Positions 46,597 through 57,371 of a stretch of 64,000 nucleotides of DNA are shown here, piece after piece. Both the position numbers and the translations under genes were made by a program. Each line of letters starts with the position of its first letter. Positions within the stretch are counted from its first letter, which is position 1. Where the stretch lies: positions 646,936,468-647,000,467 of the forward strand of contig NC_081409.1 of assembly GCF_030272615.1 (NCBI RefSeq). The letters are read 5' to 3'. Below the pieces are notes generated by a model, which was not told the DNA's origin, ran no database searches, and saw only the letters and a list, made by a program, of their open reading frames with translations. Origin of the DNA: Cryptomeria japonica (lineage: Eukaryota; Streptophyta; Pinopsida; Cupressales; Cupressaceae).

Positions 46597-47885
46597 ATGG
46601 CTAGGAAAGCCAAGGGAGGTGGCTACATTGGTGGTCGCACTAGAGGTAGAGGAGGAGGAAGGGGTCGAGGTTTCGATCACCTTAGTCCTTCACCACCACC
46701 CACTCATGCGAGTGTGGATGGGGATCAATTGGTTCATCAGGAGGAACCACATTCAGTAGAGCAGGTTCCTGAAAGGGAGGAGCTACGTCAGATGTTTTAG
46801 GAGGTGCTAGCTAGACTAGGCCCCAGAGCCAAGGTGGATCAGCCCATCCATGGTCGGGTAGAGGAATCGCTTCAGCAGCTTCCACATAGAGAGAGAGATC
46901 TCCTAGAAGGAGAGAGGTCCCAGCGGACCCGGATCTAGCTATCTTAAGGCACATGAGGGACTTGATGAGGTCCAATCCTCCCTTCTTTGATGGGAAAGGT
47001 ACTGGTCTCGAGGCAGAGACATGGCTTATCAGTTTAGATTGGTGTTTTGCTATGTACCCTTATAGTAGTAACACCAAGGCGAGATGCACGATCATGTGTC
47101 TCGAGAGCTTTGCATCTATTTGGTGGAGATTAGAGGAGAAGAGGATTAGTGTGAGCATCAACACCACATCTTGGGAGATGTTTTTGGAGAGGTTCAGGGC
47201 ATGATTCCTCTCACCCTCGTGGAGGCAGTCATGAGCAGATGAGTTCTATGCTCCGTGCCAATTTGGGTTGTCAGTGGATCATTTTGAGCATAGGTTCTAT
47301 GAGCTCAAACAATATGTTGGGATCAGCAATGATGAGGCTATGTTTGTGTAGAACTTCTTGAGGGGCCTTAATGACCACATCAGTGGAGGAGTGAGAGTTT
47401 TTGAGCCTACTTCAGTAGAGGTAGTCGTGGCGAAAGCCAGGTTGGTAGAGAAGAACCTTAGCCGTGCTCATGGCGGCCAATCTAGAGTTTAGATTTGGAG
47501 TGATCCTTTCAGTGGGTCTAGAAGTAGAGGGAATCGGTCCCAAACCACCGCACCTTTTAGGGGACCTTAGGCACTCGCCAAGGGTGGGCAGCAGTAGCAG
47601 TAGCAGCCGCCAAGACTAAAGCAATCTCAGGGCCAAAACGGTGGCATCTCTCAGTCTTGGAAGTGCAAGAGATGGCAGAAGGGTAGGTAGACCTTTCCAG
47701 GGCAATCTTGTTAGGGAGCATCTCAGGCCCCTAGTGGGGAGAGCTTTCAGTAGTCCAGTGGACCATTTGGGAGTAAAGGACCAGTTAGGGGAGTTTGCTT
47801 CACTTGTGGTCAATATGGCCACAAGGCCGCTCAATGTCCTCAACATCCTCACCAGATGAGCAATCAGAGGCTAGCTGCATCATAG
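46597..47885 (+). pseudogene. Gypsy-B gag (decayed)
   Basis: Starts MARKAKGGGYIGGRTRGRGG, a basic Arg/Gly-rich N-terminus, stops at 46798 (CAG to TAG), and a frameshift before 46953. The capsid-like region has NPPFFDGKGTGLEAETWL, KARCTIMCLESFASIWW, TTSWEMFLERFRA and YVGISNDEAMFV, and a later LVEKNL. Frame broken near 47200 and several TAG codons at 47350-47690. CCHC knuckle CFTCGQYGHKAAQC at 47796-47837. The knuckle frame continues straight into protease through a TAG at 47883 (CAG to TAG), so gag and pol were one polyprotein. Confidence 0.85.
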
Positions 47886-50800
47886 TTGATAATAGGGGAT
47901 GCAGGTAGATCCCATAGAGTATTTGTAGCAATGGATGGCCACCAGGCTGAGCATCAGAGTACTGTGATTGAGACCATAGGTGTGTTGTGTGGTACCCTTA
48001 TCTCTATACTTCTTGATTCTGGTGCTTCAGATACTTTTATTTCTTCATCCATTATGGAGCGGTGCGGGCTCGTGTCTGCTAAGTAGGCAGATAGGTGGCA
48101 AGTAGAGTTGGCTACTGGTGTGCGAATGTTTGTAGATGTCTTCGTTCCCAGTTGTGAATTGGACCTAGGACCCTTTGTCACTTCAGTTGACCTTCGATTC
48201 ATTCCTTTGGGGTCCTATGGAGTTGTGTTGGGGATGGATTGGTTATCATCTCATAACACTCATGTAGACTATCGTCTGAAGATAGTAAAGTGTGTAGATG
48301 ACCTTGGTAGGAGAGTGGGGATCGTTGGAGTTCAGCGATCAATATCCTTACGTATGATTTCTGCTATGCAACTTAGGCGATGCATGCATCAAGGGTGTCA
48401 GCTTTTTGCAGTTTCTCTTGAGGATGTGGATGAGGGAGAGAGTCGAGAAGTCCCTCTTGATGGTCACACTATTCTTCAAGAGTATGCAGATGTGTTTCCT
48501 TTGGATATTCCCGGTATGCCTCTGAAACGAGACATAGATTTTTGCATTGACTTGGTTCCTGGCGCGGAACCAATTTCGAGAGCACCATATCAGATGACTA
48601 CTCAGGAGTTTAGTGAGTTGAAGTTGCAAGTTGAGGAGTTGTTGGCCAAGGAATTCATTTGTCGTACTATTTCTCCTTGGAGTGCGTCAGTTATCTTCAT
48701 CAAGAAGAAGGATGGTTCTCTTCGATTATGCATTGATTATCGACAATTGAATAAGGCAACCATCCAGAACCGATATCCATTGCCTCGGATTGATGACCTC
48801 TTTGATCATGTGAAGGGAGCCAAGGTGTTCTCTAAAATAGACCTAAAGTCTGGGTATCATCAGTTGCGCATTCAGGATGCAACCATTCATAAGATGGTGT
48901 TTCCTACTCGTTATGGTCACTATGAGTTCACAGCGGTGCCATTTGGGTTGATGAACGCACCTTCAGTGTTCATGAGTCTTATGAATGGGGTTTTTGACAC
49001 CTACCTTGACCACTTTGTCCTTGTGTTCTTGGATGACATATTGATTTATTCTAGATCCATGGAAGAGCATGATGGTCACTTGCATTAGGTATTGCAGTGC
49101 TTGAGGGAGAATCAGCTTTTTGTGAATTTGGTGAAGTGTGATTTCTTCTAGACAGAGGTGAGTTATCTTAGTCATATAGTTTTGGGAGAAGGTGTATCCA
49201 TGGATCCTTCTAAGATCCAAGCCATTGTTGATTGGCTAGTGCCGACCAATATTTTTGAAGTTTGAAGTTTCATGGGTTTGGCCGGATATTACCATCACTT
49301 TGTTCAGAGCTTTTCTTCGATAGGCCATCTAATTACCTCTCTTCAGAGGAAAGGGAAGAATTTTGTTTGGTCAGAACAATGTGAATTGGCTTTTCGTACC
49401 TTGAAGGAAATCCTGGTTTGGGCTCTGATTTTGGCAGTTCCTGACCAATCCAGAGATTTCATGGTATGCACAAATGCTGCTTTAGAAGGTATAGGTGCGG
49501 TGCTTATGCAGGATGGACGTGTGGTTGCCTATGAGTCTCACAAACTCAAGGATCACGAGTTGAACTATCCAGTTCATGACTTGGAGTTGGCAGCTGTAGT
49601 GCATGCGTTGGTTCGTTGGAAACATTTCCTATTGGGGCATCGGTTTGAGCTGCATAGTGATCACTACAGTTTGCAATATATTTTCATGTAGCCGAACTTG
49701 AATGCTCGACAACGAAGATGGATGGAATTCCTCTGTGAGTATGATTTTGAGGTTCGTTATATCCAGGGGAAAGAGAATGTAGTGGTAGATGCTTTGAGTT
49801 GTAGGCTGCATGAGGTTGTAGCACTGTCCCTTGGTGTGGACTTGAGTGAGAGAATTCTTGGAGTTCTTCCTTAGGACACCTGGTATCAGGATGTTAGATC
49901 CGTGGCAGAGTCTAGAAGACCATTGGAGGGTAGACATTCTGGATATACTCTTGAGTCAGATGGTCTTCTTAGACATCTTGGATGGATCTATGTACCTCCT
50001 TTGGAGGGTCTTCGCATTTTGATCATGATTGAGGCCCAACGTGTACCTTATTTGGCACACCCTGGTGTCAAGAAGACGCATGCAAATCTTAGACAGATAT
50101 ATCATTGGGCTGGTATGAAATGTGACTTTGCTGATTTTGTGTCCAAGTGCTTGGATGTTAGTAGGTGAAGGTGGAGCATCAGCACCCTGCAGGGCTTTTA
50201 CAGCCGAATTTGATACCAGATTGGAAATGGGATATCATTTCCATGGATTTCATAGTAGGGTTGCCTGCTTCTTCGCGGTGTCATGATGCCATCATGGTCA
50301 TTATTGATAGATTGACCAAAGTTTGTCATTTTGTTCCTATTCGATCTTCTTATACTGCAACAGTGGTGGCATAAGTCTTCTTGGAAGATGTAGTGAGGTT
50401 GCATGGGATCCCAAGGCAGATCATTTCTGATAGAGACCTTGTCTTTACATCGGCCTTGTGGACCTCACTTCAGCATGCTTTGGGGACCCAATTGAGCTTC
50501 AGTTTAGCTTATCACCCAGAGACCGATTGTCAGACTGTGCATGTGAATCAGGTCTTGGAGGACATGCTTCGCATGTATGTTATGAATCACCAGTTGTGTT
50601 TGGATGAATATCTTTGCCTTGTGGAGTTTGCTTATAATAACGGATATCAAATCTCTATAGGCATGTCACCCTTCCAGGCATTGTATGGTCATCTTTTCCG
50701 TTCTCCTTTGAGTTGGGATCGGTTGGAGGATAGGGTGTGTTTAGGCTCGGATTTGATTCGTGAGATGGAGCAGAAAGTTGAGCAGATTCATGGGTATTTG

Positions 50801-51276
50801 GTTGCCGCCCAAGACAGGTAGAAGAAGTATGTCGATGCTCATAGAGTCGATCGCCAGTTTTCTATTGGCGATCATGTGTTCTTGAGAGTGCATCCGCGGA
50901 AGGCTCTGATCCGTTATGGAAAGGGTTGTAAGTTGGAGCCTCATTTTGTAGGCCATTTTGAGATCCTTGAGAGGATAGGACCTGTTGCCTACCATCTTGC
51001 CTTGCCGACGAGTCTATCCCGCATCCATGATGTCTTTCATGTTTTTATTCTTTGTCCTTATCATTGTGACGTGACCCATGTTTTTGATTGGAATGCTTTG
51101 CAAGTCAAGGATGGCAGCTTTCCATGGAGCCCGTGTGCAACCTTCAGCATCAGGATTTAACCCTCAGGGGTCATACCATCGAGCAGGTAAGGGTCCTATG
51201 GAACCCCAGTGATGAGTCCTTTGTGACTTGGGAACATCCAGTGAAGATGAGAGAGCTTTATTCCTATCTGTTTTAG
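47886..51276 (+). pseudogene. Gypsy-B pol: protease, RT, RNase H, integrase, chromodomain
   Basis: Protease has ISILLDSGASDTFIS (about 48003) and [14 protein letters not shown] 48590-49090 has [40 protein letters not shown] and catalytic [10 protein letters not shown]. RNase H 49440-49690 has CTNAALEGIGAVLMQ, where the usual Asp of TDA reads Asn, and SDHYSLQYIF. Integrase 50040-51060 has HPGVKKTHANLRQIYHWAGM, SKCLDVS (second Cys of the zinc site lost), [21 protein letters not shown], and NQVLEDMLRMY. A chromodomain-like tail, in another frame, has VRVLWNPSDESFVTWEH and MRELYSYLF to the TAG at 51274. Stops 48084, 49086, 49149, 49263, 49689, 49872, 50372 and 50819 all fit C-to-T changes. Only two frameshifts (about 50166 and 51100). 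Confidence 0.92.
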
Positions 51277-51295
51277 GCTTCCAGGAGTAAGCCTA

Positions 51296-51311
51296 GGCTT
51301 GGGGGGGAGGA
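51296..51311 (+). other. Gypsy-B polypurine tract
   Basis: GGCTTGGGGGGGAGGA just before the TG of the 3' LTR. Confidence 0.85.
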
Positions 51312-54300
51312 TGTAGTACCCCTCCTCGATCAGCCTCTTTTGTATGTTTTGATTTACTTCAGTGACTATTCTATGGAACATTATTATATTTTGATTTGGA
51401 TATTATGCAATGTTATTTCATGCTTTATCTAGATTTATGGTGTATGATTTTGTGCAGTATCTCAATGCTTATGAATAATGTTATTTTATGGATCTTTATC
51501 ATGGACTGACACTTTTCTTTTTATATTACGATGCGTTGTTTATATGTTGTGTGTTTTCAAGTGTATTGGGATGTGAGGGGATGATTTTCCTTCACTCACT
51601 CCGGTGAGACAGGGAACGTCATGATTCTCGTTCATCGGTGTGTGTATCATGTCTGTATATAAATATATATTGGTCTATATAGACGTGTGGTTCTTTGGTG
51701 TAGGACATTGCAGGTATTAGCACCGGGTAGGTGCGGGGTATTGACTCCACCTAGTTTCATAGGTCTAAGCATGCCTGATATATCATATGGGAGTGGAGGA
51801 GATAGTTGTGGTACCCTAGCTTGACCATAGTTACACTCGTGTGAGTGTTGTCAGTCGGTTGCCTTTCCCGTCTGGCTGGTATGCGAGTCATAGTGCCTTG
51901 GTTTGGTCATTTGAGAGTTGTCATTTGATCTGTCTTGGTTTTGCATGCTTCCATTTATTTAAATGGTTATTTAATTTAAATGGATGATGCTATCTCATGT
52001 TGGCGTAATCATTTAATTAATATGCTCTGTGATTATTGATCTACTTAAATTAATGATTGCTAGATTGAATGGTTATATGCCTTAATGTATTGTGTAAAGT
52101 TGCATTGATATTTTTGTGAAATAAATTGCCTAGTCATTTAAAAAGGATAAATGCTTATGTTGAGGAAAGTATTTATGGAAAGAGAAATAAATAAAAGCTT
52201 CCCTTTTTAGTTTTCCATTTGGCCTTTTTAATTTAATCATTGGTAAGAATTATTATTTTTGGGAAAGAAGTAAATCTGGTTGCCTTTTAGTATTAAAAAT
52301 ATTTAAATCTGATTGGATGAAATAACTTTAACCTAGAAGCTTAGGTTAAAACATATTTTGGGGCATCCATTCTGGGGATTCACGGCAAGAGAAGAAGAGA
52401 AATTGTGAGAGAAGAAAATAATTCTGGAAAACTTCCTGGAGGGACTGGAGATTCGAATTGGTTGCAAGATTGGATTTTCTTCACCTCTTGCTTGCTACTT
52501 GCTTCAAGGTTCGAGGTTCCCTTCTTGTTTTGAATTTGTTTTTTTTTTGAAATTTTCAATTTTCTTCCTGTGTATGGGAATTTATACAATCTTCCTATAG
52601 ATGCTTGTGGAATGATTGAAATGGAAGAAATAGTGTTTATTATTATTGGTTTTATGAAATCTATATCATATGTTTGCATTTAGGAAGGAAATGGTTCATT
52701 TCTCTATCTGCTGTGTGTTTGATCTTGAAAATCAACTTCTTGATTTATCTCTTCTTTTGGAAGAAATAATTTTTGATTGGGTTTGTTGGGTGCATCCTTG
52801 TTTCTCTACTGCCAAGAATTGGCTAGTTATTCTTTCCAATGTGTTTATTTCACCATATACCTTGCTGGTAAACTTTTCCTTGAAATTTTGGAGATTGGCA
52901 CTGTATGTGTGTGCCTATGAAATAATTATGGAAATGGAAAGTTATTAGTGGTTATTGATCGGGTGATCTTTTGGTTTTTGAATGCCTTGGAGGCCTGCGT
53001 TTTTTGTTTGTTCCTAGACTTTACCTCTCTCGTGATGGGCTTGCATCATCACATGAGTCGGTACTGTCTGCTACCCGCAGGTAGCAGAACTACCAGTCGA
53101 TAGCACCACTACACAGTAGCAGTGCTACTGATTAGTAGGACTGCCACTGGTTGGTAGTAGCACTACCGCTCCATAGGACTGCTACCGGTTGGTAGTGGCT
53201 AGTACGAGCGGTAGTGGCACTATCGATTGGCAGTACTGCTACTCATTGGTAGCAGTGCTACTGGTTGGTAGTGGATGTTACAAGTGGTAGCAGCACTATC
53301 GGCAGGTAGTGTCTGTTGCCTCGGCGAGAGCAATATTGCGGGTTGGCTTTTGCCACCACTTAACCTGTGCCTTACCGGTGCAAACCAATATATTATAAAT
53401 TAATTTAATTTTATTAAGTGAACATGTTGAAGTGGTTGTTTTATGTTAAGCATAAATGGTGATTTTCACGTGATTCTTATCACGTGGTTAATAAATTTAT
53501 CAATGGAAATCAAGGCATGAATTAGTGATTCAATTGGTAGATTTGGTTATATTCTGGAATTGAATTGAATGCCTATTTGGAATTCGTATTTTTATTTGGT
53601 TGAATTTTCAATATGGATTTCATTCCTAACGGAATATTGATTTGGGAAAATGAATAATGTGACTGTTGTAAAGAGTGTTCTATTTCATATTTCAATCTAT
53701 GATGTTGCAAGTGTATTATGTGTTGTTTTGGTCTGTGGTTCAGTCATCCTGTGGAGGCATATTTGGTACCTTTGAGCAAGAGATATATGTTGGCTTCGTT
53801 GTCTTAACCATGTAGTGTCTTTTCCCTATGGTTAGCCAAGAGTCAATATGTCCTTGTTTGACCACTTGTTTCTGATAGTGGTGTTATGGCTATCTGCTTT
53901 GCCATAGGGTCCTCGAGGAGTGACCATGTCTGTTTAGTGACCTTTGAGAGAGTGTCTTTCACTTGGGGGTTGTGCCCAAAGTGGTAGGCATTATGACCCA
54001 GCGAAAGTTAGATAATAACTGGTAATCTAATGAATTGATTAGGTGGCTAGAATCATAACATTAATAAAGATAATTGTACCTCGCATCTGGGTGAGTGCTT
54101 GTATGAGACTCATCATGTTGTGATAAAGCCTGGAATGGCAAACCAACTACCTTATCTTCATGAAAGGCTAGTTGGGTCCACATGAGACTTAGTTGGAACC
54201 GGAGGTTCGGGAGAGGTTACCAGGATAGTGAGTAGGGACCTATGGAGGCTGCACCATGGTATCCATCTTAAGCTATGCAATGACACTCTCTCATTTGGTT

Positions 54301-55011
54301 CACTTGTGTGTTTGTGATGTTGAGTCACCCGGATTTTGTGGGGTCATTATGTGTTGTCATGGAGTCATATTGTTTTGTTGACCATGTCATGCTTATGCTT
54401 GTTTGAGGGCCCTCAGTTATCTCCTAGCACGGTGGGGTGATTCCATTTGGGGATTACATGGTCGGGTGGTAGTATGTGGGGATTGGCTTCGCAAATGTTC
54501 CTTTGGTTCGTGACTCATGCTTCATCTCTTGTTTGTAGATTATTGTTATTTGGAGACCCTTGTGGTCATTGTATCTTTGTATCTTTGTGTCATTGTATCA
54601 TTGATCTTATATAACCTTGTAACTGGATGAGATCTATTCGTATATGTATATTGAGAAGTTATGTATTGGAAGAGAAATGTAATTCTATGTTGGGATGTTT
54701 TTATTACTTTCCTTGATGATGTTAGTAAATTCTTATTGAAGTGGAAATTATATTGTATTCTTTCAATCTGTCTATGATGAATCTTTATTTGCTTATGGCT
54801 TCTTGTGATCATTGAGTTAATGATGCATATGTAGAATTTATTCTTGAAGTAAATTATTTGTTGGTAACCCTTAAGAAATTCTGGTGTAGTCTTCCACTTG
54901 TGTTTTGTGCATGTTCTGTAAATGCATTTATGATGTTTATACTTTTTAAAAAAAAAAATTGCTTCACCCTTGTTGTGGGTTTTCCTTCGGGGTTCCTGGC
55001 AGGGCATTACA
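51312..55011 (+). repeat. Gypsy-B 3' LTR
   Basis: 3700 bp, TGTAGTACCCC to GGGCATTACA. Contains the partner of the 5' LTR open frame at 52670-52948 (ending earlier by a stop) and of the minisatellite at about 53059-53346, which is shorter and more degraded than in the 5' LTR. Followed by CAACC, the right target copy. Confidence 0.92.
53059..53346. repeat. Palindromic minisatellite, 3' LTR copy
   Basis: Same kind of units as 44436-44780 (GGTAGTAGCACTACCG, CTACCGGTTGGTAGTGG), but about 55 bp shorter and with different unit order, so the array has changed by slippage or unequal exchange since insertion. Confidence 0.8.
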
Positions 55012-55540
55012 CAACCCATAAGACATCTCAAAAACACATCGAGAGGTCCAATCCACACGTTACATTAAGCCAGTCCATAACCTAGATCAATCGGGACCCA
55101 ATATAGGTCCACACGCTAAAGAAATAATCTCCATCCACCAAGTCTCAAACATGATCACCAATAGCATCTTGAATCCATACTAGAAGCTGCACCGACACCA
55201 CTTATGCATATCATCAAAGATCTTCATCAAAGCTTTGTTTGAGAAACCCTCCTCGGAACCACAAACCAAGCTTCAAAGAAAACATGATAGCATCTGATCA
55301 CCAGAACAAAACCAACTTACTAAATATGAACATGAGTATCATTAATAAGCCAATTTCATAACTAAATCATACCGGAGCGTACTAGATCATGACAGATCCA
55401 ATCCAACCAGAAACCACACATCCTACTGGGACCAAAACGGTGCCAGTAAAGCATCCAAAACAACTAGTGTTGACATCAATGACAAAATATCAATGCAACA
55501 CATAATCAATTCCTCCAAATGGCCAACAATCTCCCCCTTT
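55012..55540 (-). repeat. Copia-1 3' LTR right piece and polypurine tract
   Basis: Continues the LTR of 42002-42707 from CAACCCATAAGAC to GGCCAACA (55528). The tract ATCTCCCCCTTT (AAAGGGGGAGAT on the minus strand) follows at 55529-55540. Confidence 0.85.
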
Positions 55541-55935
55541 GACATTGATGGTAACACTATATGTGAAAAACATTTAAGTACCAAGAAATGCCAAATAATT
55601 ATCCCCCAATAGAACACAACCAGCAATCTCCCGCATAGAGATATAGCAATGAAATTTTGAAACAAAGACCAAACTCCCCCTGTGAATGATATCTCGGTAA
55701 AGCTCTAAATTACACATATATCTCTCCCCCTGATGTATTCAACTCCCTTTTTTCTTTTTCACATCAACATCTCTCCCCCATTGACATCAATGCCAGAAAT
55801 CTAACATAAATATCAAAGAAAAAACATAGAGATAACTACCACTAAAACACAAGGCTAACTACCCCCCCTGAGCAGTAGCATCCCCACATCAGTGCCAGAA
55901 TGAAGGATATCTCGGATAATACATACCCACTTGAT
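55541..55935 (-). other. Copia-1 3' non-coding
   Basis: About 400 bp between the tract and the pol remnant, AT-rich, with several CTCCCCC strings (55680, 55725, 55775) that look like extra tract-like sequences. No ORF supported. Confidence 0.6.
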
Positions 55936-57320
55936 GCCAAAACACATCAATCAGTTCTCTGTCTGAGGGGAAAAAACCCCTAACCTGTCTCTTAGGTACA
56001 CAAATGGTTCTTTAGGGAAAGGTTTAGTGAAAATATCTAGAATCTAATCTTTAGTGTTCACATAAACCAATTTGACTTCATTTTCTTCCACCACCTCCTT
56101 CATATAGTTCCTTTTGCTTTGATCATGCATGCTTTGTCATCTCCAAATCTAGCCAGACCGCCATCAAATTCTTGCAAATATAGAAACTTCCTTTTATCTC
56201 CAGTCATATGATGTGAACATCTAATGTCAATTACCCATTCATCCTTGTCTTCAATTTTAGCAGAGTCTTCTACTGGTTCATCATCAGAGTTAATAATACC
56301 TTCTTCATCCACTATGTAGCATGATGTATCTTTGTTTTTCATGTACTTATACTTTTTCTGATATCCAGGGTTAGGCTTAAAAGATCTTCTAACTCTTTCT
56401 TCAAATCTTGAATTCCTTCAAGACATCTAGATGCAAAATGACCAATCTTATTACATTCAAAACATTTAAAAGGTGCTTTTCATTCATACTTACCTCCTAC
56501 TAGTCCTTTAGGTACTCTTCTAGCAAATAGTGCTTCAAGTTGCTCAAACTCATCATCTTCTCTCTTCATATCATCCAATTCCTTTGCATAGTAAGCTTTC
56601 TAATCTTGCTTACCAGTTGATGACACAGATGCATGAAAAGTCGATTCAGACTTCACAACTCCAGAAGGTCAAAATTCTTCAAGCTCAAAAGTAGATAATT
56701 TCCCAACCAAGGTATCTATGTTGACAAAAGTATTAGCCATTGTTCTCAACTCATTAATAGAAGTATCCTTCATCTTGTAAGCCACTGGTAGGGCTCTTAC
56801 GACTTTAGAAACAATTTCATCTTCACTGAGAGTTCCACTGCAACATTGAATTCCCATAACAATCTCATTTACCATTTCCTTGAATGCAGTAATCCTTTCA
56901 TCTCCTTCCATCTTCAAGTTTTCATATCTCACCCAGTTACCATCAAGTTTAGCAATCTTCACAGTAGGGTCACCTTCATTAAGAGTCTCCAACTTATCCC
57001 ATATAACCTTTGCAGATGATTTGTTAGTTAATCCCATTATTTGTTGATTAGAAAGTGCACACAAGAGGGCTTCTCTTGCTCTACAATCATTCTCAAGCTC
57101 CTAGTCCAGGTTTGCCGAAGGAAGACTGCCAAATGCTAGATTATGATGTGTAACACCATTCTATGTGATCTCCCAAATCTCCTTGCCAAGACATCTCAAA
57201 TGAGTCTCCATCTGAATCTTCCAAACTGTGTCATTTGTTCCATCAAGCCTAGGAATATCTCTCTAAAAGAAAGCTCCAGATGAACTAGATGAACTTGAAC
57301 TGTTAGTCACCATAGGATCT
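55936..57320 (-). pseudogene. Copia-1 gag fused by deletion to the RNase H C-terminus
   Basis: Minus strand from ATG at about 57312: a Ser-rich start, then KIQMETHLRCLGKEIWEI, ALLCALSNQQIMGLTNKSSA, VIWDKLETLNEGDPTVKIAK, GDERITAFKEMVNEIVMG and LSEDEIVSKVVRALPVAYKM (UBN2-like gag). Knuckle CFECNKIGHFASRC is at about 56424-56466. Next, the start of the protease/pre-integrase region, DEWVIDIRCSHHMTGDKRKF, where the catalytic DSG-type motif reads D-I-R. At about 56100 this gives way to RNase H C-terminal text (VNTKD, FTKPFPKEPFVYLRDRLG). Protease end, integrase, RT and most of RNase H are deleted. Confidence 0.8.
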
Positions 57321-57357
57321 TCCTCAAGTGGTTAACCTTTCTACGGAGAGAACCAGA

Positions 57358-57369
57358 GCTCTGATACCA
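57358..57369 (-). other. Copia-1 primer-binding site
   Basis: GCTCTGATACCA on the plus strand, i.e. TGGTATCAGAGC on the minus strand, a perfect initiator Met-tRNA complement, two bases from the LTR terminus at 57372. Confidence 0.92.
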
Positions 57370-57371
57370 CT

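Larger units (their letters stand above)
42708..55011 (+). mobile_element. Gypsy-B: chromodomain-type LTR retrotransposon with 3.7-kb LTRs
   Basis: LTRs 42708-46443 and 51312-55011, both TGTAGTACCCC to GGCATTACA. Interior of 4.9 kb with gag, protease, RT, RNase H, integrase and a chromodomain remnant, so it is of the Tekay/Del-type chromovirus layout (family knowledge). Flanks are CATCT (left) and CAACC (right). The intact LTR of Copia-1 reads ATTCAACCCATAAG at that spot (about 59177), so the original duplication was CAACC and the left copy has two changes. Confidence 0.92.

Noticed and set aside
48348-50995. Several minus-strand ORFs of 68-102 codons within Gypsy-B pol
   Set aside because: They are opposite to clearly recognisable protease, RT, RNase H and integrase motifs on the plus strand.
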